Counted from the stretch's first letter, positions 1 through 8,315 are shown. The stretch: 64,000 bases of DNA from Hongsoonwoonella zoysiae (GCF_013266695.1 NZ_JABRXF010000002.1:434001-498000); one strand, 5' to 3'. The notes: a model not told the origin generated them from the letters alone. A program made the numbers and translations.

Positions 1-1074
1 GGTCACGACGGCACTCAAAAGGCCCAGGCCTTCGCTGAGGTCACCCTGGCTGATCTCGACCGTCGGCAGACCCTGGGCCAGCGCGCCTTCCTCGAAGGCC
101 TTGCGGGCCGTCTCGGCCGCCTGGTCCGCCGCCTCGCGGCCATGGGCCATGGCGGTCGCTTCCGTCGCCAAAACCTTTTTCGCTTCGTTGATCTCCGATC
201 CGCCGAGGCTTGAAAGCCGCGAAATCTCGTCGAGCGGCAACGTGGTGAAGAGCTTCAGGAAACGCTCGACATCCGCATCCTCGGTGTTGCGCCAATACTG
301 CCAGTAGTCATAGGCCGACAGCATGTCCGGATTGAGCCAGACGGCGCCAGCCGCCGTCTTACCCATCTTCGCGCCCGAAGACGTGGTCAGGAGCGGCGTG
401 GTGATGGCGAAAAGCTCCACATCCTCCATCCGCCGGCCGAGATCGACGCCGGAGACGATGTTGCCCCACTGATCCGATCCGCCAAGCTGAACGCGGCAGC
501 CGGTGCGCCGGTAAAGCTCCACGAAGTCATAGGCCTGCAGCAGCATGTAGTTGAACTCAAGGAACGACAGATGCTGCTCGCGCTCCAGACGCAGGCGCAC
601 GGAATCGCGCTGGATCATCTGGTTGACCGAAAAATGCCGCCCGACGTCGCGCAGGAACGGAAGGTACTCGAGCTTCATCAGCCAGTCGGCATTGTCGAGC
701 ATGAGCGCGTCCCTCGGCCCTTCGCCGAAGGACAGGAACCGGTCGAACACCTTGCGGATGCCGGATTTGTTCTCCTCGATCATTTCCTCGGTCAGGAGAG
801 GGCGCGCCTCGTCGCGGAAGGAAGGGTCGCCGACACGGGTGGTGCCGCTGCCCATCAGCGCGATCGGCTGGTGCCCGCACTTCTGCATCCAGTGCAGGAT
901 CATGATCTGGACGAGGGAACCGACATGCAGGCTTTTCGCCGTGCAGTCGAAGCCGATATAGGCGGTGACCGTCTCGGACGAATACAGCTTGTCGAGCCCT
1001 TCCGGGTTCGACACCTGATGGATGAAGCCTCGCTCCTGGAGGGTCTTCAGAAAGTCCGATTTGAAAGCGGTCAT
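1..1074 (-). CDS. tyrS: Tyrosyl-tRNA synthetase, 3' end cut by window edge
   Basis: Class I aminoacyl-tRNA synthetase that charges tRNA-Tyr in the cytoplasm. 358 codons are visible. The translation has the HIGH-type motif HVGS at residues 50-53, the ribosomal-like Rossmann core, and the KMSKS-type loop KMGKT at 236-240. The full enzyme is usually about 415 residues, so the missing part is the C-terminal S4 RNA-binding domain lying beyond base 1. I chose the start at 1074 (MTAFKSDFL) because rhizobial TyrS proteins begin this way; an in-frame ATG 15 bases upstream (1089) is an alternative and would add METGE. The gene is transcribed away from the window. Identification is secure from the motifs and overall sequence. 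Confidence 0.95.
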   Translation of the reverse strand, partial: MTAFKSDFLKTLQERGFIHQVSNPEGLDKLYSSETVTAYIGFDCTAKSLHVGSLVQIMILHWMQKCGHQPIALMGSGTTRVGDPSFRDEARPLLTEEMIEENKSGIRKVFDRFLSFGEGPRDALMLDNADWLMKLEYLPFLRDVGRHFSVNQMIQRDSVRLRLEREQHLSFLEFNYMLLQAYDFVELYRRTGCRVQLGGSDQWGNIVSGVDLGRRMEDVELFAITTPLLTTSSGAKMGKTAAGAVWLNPDMLSAYDYWQYWRNTEDADVERFLKLFTTLPLDEISRLSSLGGSEINEAKKVLATEATAMAHGREAADQAAETARKAFEEGALAQGLPTVEISQGDLSEGLGLLSAVVT

Positions 1075-1172
1075 CTCGCCAGTTTCCATATTTCCCGTGA
1101 TTGGATTGAGTAGCCGGCCCGAAAAGTGCTCAGAAACAAGGCCGGCCCGCTCTATAGCCGATGCGGGACGCA

Positions 1173-1204
1173 ATTTCACGGGGGAAATGGGAGAGAGGGG
1201 GCGT
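1173..1204. repeat. Direct repeat copy 1 (about 30 bp)
   Basis: The stretch beginning ATTTCACGGGGGAAATGGGA and ending in GGGGCGT recurs in the same orientation at 3055-3084. The two copies differ only by one extra AG dinucleotide here. They bracket the orphan gene at 1326-2639. Nature unknown: either the ends of an insertion or two copies of a dispersed intergenic repeat. Confidence 0.7.
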
Positions 1205-1272
1205 GGATTGAGGGAGTGATGATAGAAACTAATTGTCGCAGCTGTGGCTACGTTATTGCGTTTCTGGTTTTC

Positions 1273-1295
1273 ATGCGCGGGCAACGCCCGCGCAT
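1273..1295. terminator. Perfect hairpin downstream of the DUF5623-like gene
   Basis: ATGCGCGGGC pairs perfectly with GCCCGCGCAT around a 3-base loop (10 bp stem). It lies 30 bases beyond the stop codon of the minus-strand gene ending at 1326. The T-rich side (ATTTTGTTTCTTT) is on the plus strand, so as a terminator for the minus-strand gene it lacks a clean U tract; it may simply be an intergenic palindrome. Confidence 0.4.
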
Positions 1296-1325
1296 TCATT
1301 TTGTTTCTTTGCGTTTTTGAGCTTC

Positions 1326-2639
1326 TTACACCTTCCACTTTTCGAGTGATTCACGCGCTTTTTCCAATTTCCGCAGTATCGCTCTCAAAGGCTCGCAATC
1401 GGGATAATGCTTTTTGAGTATGCGCTCGGCTGCAGATAATTTGTGGGTGAGTTCGGCTATATCAAGTTTCTCGTTGGATCTGAACCGATGCTGCACATCG
1501 CCGTAGTAAAGCTTGTGAAACACCTCATCCGAAAGCTCTGTCCGCAAGTATTCCTTCTGCACCCAATCATCCAACTCGCTGCGAACCGTTTCGAGCCGGT
1601 TTCGGACGCCCTGACGCTTCCAGGCAGCGCCGAGAACCGGCATGAGAAGCTTGCCAATTTGGCTGTGTGCCTCGACCGGCATTCTGGTATCGGGCTTTCG
1701 CCGAACATTCCCGAACATTGAATGATAGCCGATGGTTTTAGCTGAAATTTTCTTTGTAACTTTTTGGGAAGATTTCTTTCTTTCATGATTTGTCTTGGCC
1801 GAGGCGATCTCGCCAGGAGTGGAAAAAAGCTTGTCCCAAGGTGCGGACTCACCATTCCATCGACTGGCAACGACGGGTGTTGGCGCTTTATCTAATGTTG
1901 TGGCAATGCGTTGGAGGGGATTACCTTTTGAGACATCGGCAAGTAGATAGAACTCAGTGCCTCCGTCAGGAAAGTAGATACCGCTCCAACTGGGTTTGAT
2001 AATTTCCCAACCATGCCTGCGCGACCAGGTGTCACGCTCCTGCTGCCATGTAGCACCACCGCCATAAGGCTCGTCTACCACTATAATCTGGCCGGTTTCA
2101 GGATCGCGCCAGACGGTGCTGTGGTCTATTCCCGGGAGGCGTTCCCCCATATGCAAATTAGGGTTTAGTTTTCTGCTAGTTGATGGTTTCAAACCAGTCG
2201 CATCCATGAACTGCAGGGCGCGTGCGGCTTGGCAGACAAAATGCCTGGCGCTCTGCTGGCTGATATACTGGAAGCGATAAACTAGATGGTCGGCGGACAC
2301 TCGGCGGAAACGACTTAGATATGCGGCAACGCGCAACTGTGCCGTCGTGATGATCTCTTCGAGTGGCTTGGATACGCGAAGCTTCAGCGTCTCCCGTCCA
2401 CCTTCTTTAGTGTCGTGGTCGTACCAATAACCCGTGATGAAGATGAATGTCTGAGGCTCTACGTTCGGCTCATGTGCACGAGACAGCATTCGTCGGGCAT
2501 GCGCGAAATTCTGATATCCGGAGCATAGGGCGGCAGAATCCAGCGCTCTTGAGTGCTGCTGGCCAGTTTCCTTGGAGATATTTTTTGCAAGACGCTTGAT
2601 ACCCTCAAGCGTGCGGGGGGCAAGAAGTTCCTTCGTCAT
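1326..2639 (-). CDS. Orphan protein, DUF5623-like
   Basis: A 437-residue soluble protein with no signal peptide or membrane segment. The N-terminus ([16 protein letters not shown], then [12 protein letters not shown] around 41-53) resembles the N-terminal region I associate with the DUF5623 family, whose function is unknown; this assignment is from memory of the family and is moderate. The middle holds a Trp/Gly-rich segment (residues about 180-235) and the C-terminus (about 360-437) is charged and helical. Base composition is visibly poorer in GC than the flanking tyrS and sulfur genes, and it sits alone between housekeeping genes with a direct repeat on either side, so it looks like a recent acquisition. 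It could be a mobile-element cargo gene. No catalytic motif was recognised. Confidence 0.7.
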   Translation of the reverse strand: MTKELLAPRTLEGIKRLAKNISKETGQQHSRALDSAALCSGYQNFAHARRMLSRAHEPNVEPQTFIFITGYWYDHDTKEGGRETLKLRVSKPLEEIITTAQLRVAAYLSRFRRVSADHLVYRFQYISQQSARHFVCQAARALQFMDATGLKPSTSRKLNPNLHMGERLPGIDHSTVWRDPETGQIIVVDEPYGGGATWQQERDTWSRRHGWEIIKPSWSGIYFPDGGTEFYLLADVSKGNPLQRIATTLDKAPTPVVASRWNGESAPWDKLFSTPGEIASAKTNHERKKSSQKVTKKISAKTIGYHSMFGNVRRKPDTRMPVEAHSQIGKLLMPVLGAAWKRQGVRNRLETVRSELDDWVQKEYLRTELSDEVFHKLYYGDVQHRFRSNEKLDIAELTHKLSAAERILKKHYPDCEPLRAILRKLEKARESLEKWKV

Positions 2640-2720
2640 GACGCTTCTCCCGGCTCATCATGAAGCGTCGCCCGCCAACCGCCTCCCGAGCCCGAAGTCG
2701 ACATGATCGGGAAGGAGTAA

Positions 2721-2726
2721 ATTATA
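2721..2726 (-). promoter_or_regulatory. Possible -10 box for the DUF5623-like gene
   Basis: The minus strand reads TATAAT here, 82 bases upstream of the ATG at 2639. No convincing -35 box is found at the usual distance, so support is weak. Its AT-rich setting fits the foreign look of the gene. Confidence 0.25.
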
Positions 2727-2879
2727 GACAGAACCGTCAACGGCTTCGCCAAAGGCGGGCGGCATGCTCCTGTCCGGAAGCGAATCGATTCTAGCCTAGA
2801 TTGTGCTGAACGAAAACCCGTCATATTCCGAGCTGGCGGCATGAGATTTTATCAATATGACCCGTGAATCCACGCAGCC

Positions 2880-3040
2880 ACCACGTGTTTTGCCAATGCC
2901 TTATGGATCGCCGGGTCTGGGCCCGGCGAAGACGAAGGATTGGGCGCGGCATGTGGCGCGACGACAGGGCACGGTGTGCCGCATGACGGCAGGATACGGA
3001 GTGTTGAGGGAGGTCCCCGCCTTCGCGGGGAAGACAGGAG
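2880..3040. repeat. REP-like intergenic palindrome block
   Basis: The 444-base gap between the orphan gene and the TauE gene holds no credible gene. It contains two strong palindromes: CGCCGGG/CCCGGCG (2909-2915 with 2922-2928) and TCCCCGC/GCGGGGA around CTTC (3014-3020 with 3025-3031). Conceptual translation of the minus strand gives the SSPRRRGPP peptide, a well-known signature of dispersed GC-rich intergenic repeats in proteobacteria. The block is therefore called as a composite of REP/IR units. Confidence 0.6.
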
Positions 3041-3054
3041 AGCTGCGAATCGGG

Positions 3055-3084
3055 ATTTCACGGGGGAAATGGGAGAGGGGGCGT
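3055..3084. repeat. Direct repeat copy 2 (about 30 bp)
   Basis: Second copy of the repeat seen at 1173-1204, same orientation, lacking one AG. Its last base touches the stop codon (3084-3086) of the TauE-type gene, so it lies at the exact 3' boundary of the sulfur operon. Confidence 0.7.
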
Positions 3085-3803
3085 CAGGCGAATGCCTTGG
3101 AGACCAGAACCACGCCATAGCCGAACATGAAGGCCAGGAACAATTTCTCAAACGCGGCCTGCTGAAGGCTGGCGAACGTTCGCCGGCCGAGGGCGACATA
3201 TACGGCTCCGGCCAGCGCCATCAGGTATACCTGGCTCCAGGTGAATATTTCCGGTTTGAAATTGTATAATATAATCAGTTGGATGCACGCGAAACAGAAG
3301 TAGCAGAAGGCGATGGTTCTGCGGATTTCGGACTTTTCCCGGAAGCAGGAGTTCGTAACCAAAGCCAGAACACTGCCGCCGAGATTCGAGATGCCGTGCA
3401 CGACACCCATTATGACGAACCATGCCTTCAGGTGATGACGGATCATGCCGTTCGTCTTCACCGAGTACCTTGGCAAAACCTGGCAACAGACACTCAGGAG
3501 CATGATCGTGCCAAGCGCGAGCTCCAGCGATATCGCAGCCCCGAACTTCAGCAAAGCGACAAGCCCGACGCCCAGCGCCGGCAGACACCAGACGATGAAC
3601 TGACGCGCGAAGCGCCCGTCGACCAGTTTGTCTTCGTAAAGCTGGAACAAACTGATCACGATTGAGGCTGGCAGCAAAGTCGCCAGTATTTCAGAGAATT
3701 CAAAACCCAAAAGAAGCAGGGTAGGCGTACCGAACACAAGCAAGCCCATCCCGAACAGGGATTGTACGAAGCTGAAGAAGATAACAGTAACAGCAGCTTC
3801 CAT
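3084..3803 (-). CDS. TauE/SafE family permease
   Basis: A 239-residue integral membrane protein with about seven to eight hydrophobic helices across its whole length. The layout (FVQSLFGMGLLVFGTP near the N-terminus, a second half beginning GVVHGISNLGGS around residue 132) is the two-repeat plan of the TauE/SafE (sulfite exporter) superfamily. Members move sulfite, organosulfonates or related anions across the inner membrane. It is the last gene of the minus-strand sulfur operon, 54 bases after the pyruvate kinase gene, so a role in sulfite or sulfate handling or in export of a sulfated or sulfonated product is plausible. Substrate cannot be told from sequence. The protein is somewhat short for the family (usually about 250). 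Confidence 0.85.
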   Translation of the reverse strand: MEAAVTVIFFSFVQSLFGMGLLVFGTPTLLLLGFEFSEILATLLPASIVISLFQLYEDKLVDGRFARQFIVWCLPALGVGLVALLKFGAAISLELALGTIMLLSVCCQVLPRYSVKTNGMIRHHLKAWFVIMGVVHGISNLGGSVLALVTNSCFREKSEIRRTIAFCYFCFACIQLIILYNFKPEIFTWSQVYLMALAGAVYVALGRRTFASLQQAAFEKLFLAFMFGYGVVLVSKAFA

Positions 3804-3857
3804 GTCTGGCCTTTTAGAAGGCGCTTCCTCCAGTTGGATGGAATGAAGCCGGAGGTT

Positions 3858-5318
3858 CTACGCCGGTTGTTTTTGCGCAGGACTGCTCCCCTGCATTATC
3901 GACGAAAGATCCCAGTGAAGCGCTTCAGCCAGGTCACCGATGCGATGGGTCTGAATGAGGTTCATCCGGTTGCCTGAGCGCGGATAGCCGACAGTGGTTA
4001 CGAGCACGACATCCTCAAGCGTCAGTTCGCCCTGATGGAAAAGAGCTTCGAGACATTCGGCTATATGGTCGGTGGAGGTGCGCGGAAACTCGATATCGAG
4101 ATGAATGCCCCGCACGCCCTGAAGCAGGTTGAAACTGCGCGCCGCCATATGGTCATTGCTCACGGCCAATACGGGCTGCCTGAGAGAACGTGAGGAAACC
4201 AGACGCGCGGCAAACCCCGATATCGTGATGGCCACCACCTTGGTGATTGCCAGTTCATTGCAGATCAAGCCGATGGCATCGCCCATGGCCTGCGGCGTTT
4301 CGAGGTGACCTTTCACGGCGCCCGAGCCGACGACATGGTGCATGGCCGCATCGACGATGCGGCGCATCGTCCTGACCGATTCGACCGGGAAGGCGCCAAA
4401 CGCGGTCTCGCCCGACAACATCGTTGCAGCACAACCATCAAGCACCGCGTTCGTAATGTCGCTGACCTCGGCCTTGGTCGGCATGGGCGACTCGATCATG
4501 CTGTGCAGCATCTCGGTGGCCACGATGACCGGCTTGCTGTGCGCTTTCGCCGCGCTCAGGACGCGCTTCTGGTAAAGCGCGACGTTTTCCACGTTGGTTT
4601 CGACCGACAGATCGCCACGGTCGATCATGACGGCATCGGTCGCCTTGAGAATGTCTTCCACATTGTCGAGGCCGATCTGGTTTTCGACCTTGGCGACGAT
4701 GCGCGGCCAGTTGCCGCCGGCAAGCTCACGGATACTCTCGACGTGGGCGGCGGATTCCACAAAGCTGATGCCGACGAAGTCGACCTCCTGTTCGACGGCG
4801 AATGCCATCATGTCACGATCCCGCTGGGTGATCATGGGGGTGCGAAGACGGACGAAGGGAACGTTGATGCCCTTGCGGCTTCTCAACCGGCCGTCGCAAT
4901 TGGCTTCAACGTAAATATCCCGGTCATCGACCCTGACGACCGTGAACCTGAGCGTGCCGTCATCGGCGAGGATGATATTTCCAGGCGCCAGATCCTCGTG
5001 CAGGCTCGGGTAATTCACGGGCACCTTTTCACTGCCCGTGTAGGAGGTATCCGTCGTCAGGACGATCGTATCCCCGATCTTGAACCTGGGCTCGGCGATG
5101 AGTTGGGTCGTGCGGATCTTCCTGCCCGGAATATCGAGAAGAATGGGCGTGTTCGGCAAGACCTTGCGAATAAGGGCTATAGTGTCGGCATGCCAGGCCA
5201 GCTCGTTATGCGATCCGTTCAACCGCGCAACGGTCATGCCGGCGTCTTCGAGTTCGCGCAGGATTTCCGGAGACGAGCTTGCCGGCCCGATTGTCGCGAC
5301 GATCTGGATCTTGCTCAC
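3858..5318 (-). CDS. Divergent pyruvate kinase
   Basis: A 486-residue pyruvate kinase that would convert phosphoenolpyruvate plus ADP to pyruvate plus ATP. Key residues are kept: R32, N34, S36 and H37 in RLNGSH, D62 in DIPGRKIR, K210 and E212 in AKVEN, R234, G235 and D236 in DRGDLSVE, T268 in VATEML, and the TKAEVSDITNAVLDG and LSGETAFG signatures. Unusual changes are RLNGSH for RMNFSH, GRK for GPK, and IDRGDL for VARGDL, so it is not an ordinary glycolytic copy. The start is GTG and overlaps the sat stop codon by 4 bases (GTGA), indicating translational coupling. Position between ATP sulfurylase and a TauE permease suggests a dedicated role in removing ADP and restoring ATP during PAPS synthesis; this is inference. 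Alternative: a regulatory or degenerate paralogue. Confidence 0.88.
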   Translation of the reverse strand: MSKIQIVATIGPASSSPEILRELEDAGMTVARLNGSHNELAWHADTIALIRKVLPNTPILLDIPGRKIRTTQLIAEPRFKIGDTIVLTTDTSYTGSEKVPVNYPSLHEDLAPGNIILADDGTLRFTVVRVDDRDIYVEANCDGRLRSRKGINVPFVRLRTPMITQRDRDMMAFAVEQEVDFVGISFVESAAHVESIRELAGGNWPRIVAKVENQIGLDNVEDILKATDAVMIDRGDLSVETNVENVALYQKRVLSAAKAHSKPVIVATEMLHSMIESPMPTKAEVSDITNAVLDGCAATMLSGETAFGAFPVESVRTMRRIVDAAMHHVVGSGAVKGHLETPQAMGDAIGLICNELAITKVVAITISGFAARLVSSRSLRQPVLAVSNDHMAARSFNLLQGVRGIHLDIEFPRTSTDHIAECLEALFHQGELTLEDVVLVTTVGYPRSGNRMNLIQTHRIGDLAEALHWDLSSIMQGSSPAQKQPA

Positions 5319-6397
5319 ATTTCCTCTCCCTCAATGAACAAGGGGACGTTCGCCAGTGCGGCTACAATCTCGGGCCGGATGATATTTGCGTCGACTGCCC
5401 CTTTTCCCGCCAAAGCCGAGCGAATATCCGTGCCGGAAATTTCGGTGATCATTGCTGGCGCTTGAGAGAAGTGTCGGCAGGTGTGTTCCGTGACGATCGT
5501 TCGGCATCCGTCGCAATAAAACGGGCCGTTCAGCCGCAGAACCTCGATGCCGAGTTCACCTTCGAATTCACGCGTCGCCTCATGCGCCTCATATTTGCCG
5601 TAGTAGCTGCCGACGCCCGCGTGATCCCGGCCGACGACAAAATGGGTGCAGCCGTAGTTGCGGCGGATGATCGCGTGAAACACAGCCTCGCGCGGGCCGG
5701 CATAGCGCATCGATGTCGTCAAGATGCCGAGGACCACGCGCTCCGGCGGAAAGAAACCGTCGATCAGCGCCCGGTAGCCCGCGATAACGGCTTCCGGTGT
5801 GTAGTCGCCGGCTTTTCTCAAGCCGACGAGCGGCTGAACGAAAAGGCCGTCCGCGATCTCGAGCGCGACGCGCTGAAGGTATTCATGCGCGCGATGCGGC
5901 ACGTTTCGCGTCTGAAAGCCGACAACGCTTTTCCAGCCCCGGGATTTGAAAAGGCGGCGCGTCTCCGCAGGCGTCAGCTCATATCGGGAGAGCCCGTGCC
6001 TGATCCGTTTCTTGAGCGAAACCGGCCCTCCGACGAACCAGTCTCCACCCTGCATGAAGAACCGCACACCGGGATGGGCGGTATCGTCGGTGCCGTATAT
6101 CTTTCTTGCCGCAGCCGCCTTGTCGACCGTGTAAACGCTTTGCGGATCGAGTTCGCCGACTTCTTGCCCCTCGTGCAGCAATGAAACGCGAGGCGCGCGC
6201 CGAAGCCGCTCGGCATCGCTTGCGCCGACGCCAAGGACGATCGGCAGGGGAAACGGCGATCCATCCGGCAGCCGCCTTGTGTCGACCACGCTGTTGAACT
6301 CGTCCTCCGTCATGAAGCCGGTAACGGGCTGGAATGCGCCGAAAGCAAGCTTTTCCAGCTCGAAATACCGGATGCGGTCGAGGACGAGCTCGCTCAT
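5315..6397 (-). CDS. sat: ATP sulfurylase (sulfate adenylyltransferase, Sat type)
   Basis: A 360-residue enzyme of the single-chain Sat family (not CysD/CysN) that makes adenosine 5'-phosphosulfate and pyrophosphate from ATP and sulfate. The N-terminal PUA-like domain (about 1-140) precedes the nucleotidyltransferase domain with QTRNVPHRAHE at 162-172 and GRDHAGVG at 256-263, the two nucleotide/sulfate-binding motifs. C295, C298, C307 and H309 form a cluster resembling the zinc site of the Thermus enzyme; binding is inferred. The protein is slightly shorter than typical bacterial Sat (about 390). It overlaps cysC upstream by 4 bases and the pyruvate kinase downstream by 4 bases, so the three are surely co-translated. 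Being coupled to cysC and a sulfotransferase rather than to a reductase points to PAPS for sulfation, not assimilation. Confidence 0.95.
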   Translation of the reverse strand: MSELVLDRIRYFELEKLAFGAFQPVTGFMTEDEFNSVVDTRRLPDGSPFPLPIVLGVGASDAERLRRAPRVSLLHEGQEVGELDPQSVYTVDKAAAARKIYGTDDTAHPGVRFFMQGGDWFVGGPVSLKKRIRHGLSRYELTPAETRRLFKSRGWKSVVGFQTRNVPHRAHEYLQRVALEIADGLFVQPLVGLRKAGDYTPEAVIAGYRALIDGFFPPERVVLGILTTSMRYAGPREAVFHAIIRRNYGCTHFVVGRDHAGVGSYYGKYEAHEATREFEGELGIEVLRLNGPFYCDGCRTIVTEHTCRHFSQAPAMITEISGTDIRSALAGKGAVDANIIRPEIVAALANVPLFIEGEEM

Positions 6398-6939
6398 GAA
6401 ACGGCGTCCATCTGGTCGATTTGCAGGGCCGCTGCAAAACGCGGGATTGCCTGCGCAACGTTTCTTGCAAGTTCCGCCGGCTTGGGGACCGTCGCCACAT
6501 CAATGCGAAGATCGGGATTTGCGGGCGGGTTCCACGGCACGTCTATCCCGACGACGGACTCAATCTCGCCGCGGGCCGCCTTGCCGTAAAGCCCTTTGGG
6601 ATCGCGCTGACGAACCAATGAGAGCGGCGCGTCCAGATAAATCTCGAAATAATCTTTAAAGTTCTGCCTGTTCCAGTGGAGAAGATCGGGGTGCGCATAA
6701 AGAGCCGCGACGATTACGACCTGACCTTGCTTGTCGAGCTCTCTCGCAAGGCTTTGTATGCGCTTGATCTGGCGTGCGCGATCGGCCTCGCCAAAGCCGA
6801 GATCCCCGCCGAAAATCTCGCGCACGATATCGCCGTCGATAAGAACCAGTTCCGGTATCCGCGGCTTCAGCAGCGATCTCAGTGCCGCGCATAATGTCGT
6901 TTTGCCGGAACCGGAAAGACCCGTGACCCAAACAACCAC
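6394..6939 (-). CDS. cysC: Adenylylsulfate (APS) kinase
   Basis: Phosphorylates APS with ATP to give PAPS, the sulfate donor of sulfotransferases. 181 residues, a normal single-domain length. The P-loop GLSGSGKTT is at residues 7-15, the LVLIDGDIVR strand (DGD, substrate-binding) follows at 31-40, and the family signature DPKGLYGKA is at 113-121. The start is GTG at 6939 with a G-rich Shine-Dalgarno (GGGGGGATGGA) just upstream; the out-of-phase ATG at 6944 does not fit. The stop overlaps the sat start (ATGA). The gap to the upstream sulfotransferase gene is 158 bases and contains a repeat hairpin at 7050-7097, so the expression of cysC-sat-pyk may be uncoupled in part from the sulfotransferase. 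Confidence 0.95.
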   Translation of the reverse strand: MVVWVTGLSGSGKTTLCAALRSLLKPRIPELVLIDGDIVREIFGGDLGFGEADRARQIKRIQSLARELDKQGQVVIVAALYAHPDLLHWNRQNFKDYFEIYLDAPLSLVRQRDPKGLYGKAARGEIESVVGIDVPWNPPANPDLRIDVATVPKPAELARNVAQAIPRFAAALQIDQMDAVS

Positions 6940-7049
6940 TCCATCCCCCCGCTTTCTGGAGCATATCCCGCAAAAATCGATCAGGGTTTCGCGATAAGGA
7001 TATGCAAGTTAACTCCGGGTCCGTAAGCCGACCGCAGGCTGTTGGTCCC

Positions 7050-7097
7050 GGAGCGGATTCTGATCCCGAAAGCGATCCCGCTTTCAGGGCAAGCGCT
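7050..7097. repeat. 25-bp repeat family, copy A, with hairpin
   Basis: Bases 7050-7074 match copies at 40567-40591 (reverse orientation, about five mismatches) and 41993-42017 (two mismatches). The common core reads GATTCTGATCCCGAAAGCG here. It runs into a complementary arm (CGCTTTCAGGG) giving a hairpin with a single bulge. It lies between cysC and the sulfotransferase stop codon, where it could act on the shared transcript. Confidence 0.65.
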
Positions 7098-7958
7098 CTA
7101 TGCGGCGTCAGACGTGCCGACCCTCCGCCACTCGTTGAGGTCTCTTCCCAGGAGACGGGCGAGCTGTTCCGTTTCCGGCTGGAAGTAAGCTTCGAGGCGC
7201 GCGCGTACCGGTTCGGTCAGCGGAGGATAGCGGTTCGGCTTTGCGATCAAGGCGCGCGCCGACCTGAACGCAGCCGTATGGCGAAATGGGGCGACGATAC
7301 CTTTCATCGGCCCCAGGGCCTTGCGCACTCCCAACGGCAGCATCGCGGTGTCCCTGGCCTTGGCCCGCTTGCCGATGTCCTGGGAAATGAACGGGTCCTT
7401 TACGCCGACATGCCGGGCGATTGAGCGAAAGACGCTGGCCGGATCCCTTTCCATCTCTTCGTAGATCGTCACCAGCAGCTGGTCCGGCTCGAAGAAATCG
7501 AGATACCTGGAAAGGTGAGTGAAATAACGGCCATCGTCCAAAAGCCGTGGAATCGGGGTGCGGTCCGGATCCAGATAACGCGCGATGTCGCCATCCGCCT
7601 GGCCCCTGCGAAAGTGCATGCAATAGTCCGAATAGGCGCGGTCCACGGGATTGCGCAGTTGGGCGATCAGGCGCACCCGAGGAAGCAGTTCCTTCAGGCG
7701 TGCAGGCACGTCGGGATGTGGGAGATAACTTGCAGATTTCTCACCGACGATCGCGATATCGTCGCTGACGCCGGAGAAATGATCGAGATACCAGTCCGTC
7801 CCGCGTTCGAAATTCCTGCTGAAATAGTGCAGCCCGGCACTTGGTTGCATTGGAATTGAAACGTCTTTCTGTAGCTGAAGGTTGGCAACGATCCAACTCG
7901 TGCCACCCTTGGTCGCACCGATAATAATGAAATCCGGATACCGCACATTTTCAAGCAC
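7098..7958 (-). CDS. PAPS-dependent sulfotransferase
   Basis: A 286-residue cytoplasmic sulfotransferase of the Sulfotransfer_1 type. The 5'-phosphosulfate binding loop GATKGGTS is at residues 14-21, and the 3'-phosphate binding segment LRNPVDRAYSDY is at 101-112; both are the hallmarks of enzymes using PAPS. Heparan-type and NodH-like bacterial enzymes share this plan, so the acceptor is probably a saccharide, lipid-linked sugar or small molecule, but it cannot be read from sequence. The start is GTG with GGAG seven bases upstream. It is the first gene of the operon and is followed by the complete PAPS-producing pair, which means donor and transferase are made together. The upstream 120 bases are strikingly AT-rich, consistent with a promoter or foreign origin. 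Confidence 0.9.
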   Translation of the reverse strand: MLENVRYPDFIIIGATKGGTSWIVANLQLQKDVSIPMQPSAGLHYFSRNFERGTDWYLDHFSGVSDDIAIVGEKSASYLPHPDVPARLKELLPRVRLIAQLRNPVDRAYSDYCMHFRRGQADGDIARYLDPDRTPIPRLLDDGRYFTHLSRYLDFFEPDQLLVTIYEEMERDPASVFRSIARHVGVKDPFISQDIGKRAKARDTAMLPLGVRKALGPMKGIVAPFRHTAAFRSARALIAKPNRYPPLTEPVRARLEAYFQPETEQLARLLGRDLNEWRRVGTSDAA

Positions 7959-8239
7959 GCGGACACTCCATACACTGGCGTATAATGCGCAGTTTAAATT
8001 AATTAAAAGTGATTTTATTAATGCCGAGAATATTAGTCTCTGGGTAATTTAGCCAACTAATCTGAAATATTAAATATTTTTAATCAATATTTTCACCTTT
8101 TCCTTCCGGAGTTGCTGTTTTTCCGAGGCGCAAAAGGAAAAACCCGGCCAGCCAAGCACGAGTATGACGAAATGGTAAGGGAGATGCTCGATAGCTGCAC
8201 CCCTGGCGTGGAAGGGATCTGACAGATGCAACCTCGCGC
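7959..8239. other. AT-rich intergenic region upstream of the sulfotransferase
   Basis: About 280 bases without a credible gene between divergently ending units. Bases 7980-8095 are very AT-rich (runs such as TTTAAATTAATTAAAAG and AATATTAAATATTTTTAATC) and probably hold the promoter of the minus-strand sulfur operon; I could not fix one pair of -35/-10 boxes. The remaining part down to 8239 shows no feature I recognise. Confidence 0.4.
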
Positions 8240-8271
8240 AAAAAAAGACCCGCGCCGACAGAGCGCGGGTC
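8240..8271 (-). terminator. Intrinsic terminator of glnA
   Basis: On the minus strand GACCCGCGC pairs perfectly with GCGCGGGTC (9 bp) around an 7-base loop and is followed by seven T residues. It lies 45 bases beyond the glnA stop codon. Confidence 0.9.
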
Positions 8272-8315
8272 CCATGTTTTTCCGAGCCGGTGTTCCGGCC
8301 GTCGAGCGATGCCGC

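Noticed and set aside
2636-2842. 68-codon minus-strand frame overlapping the DUF5623-like start by ATGA (internal 22-codon start also possible)
   Set aside because: Overlap is suggestive, but the sequence is compositionally noisy, has no Shine-Dalgarno and spans the likely promoter.
2852-3199. 115-codon minus-strand frame
   Set aside because: Its SPRRRGP segment is a translation of a dispersed repeat, and its end overlaps the TauE gene in another frame.
8093-8275. 60-codon minus-strand frame downstream of glnA
   Set aside because: It includes the glnA terminator; no similarity seen.
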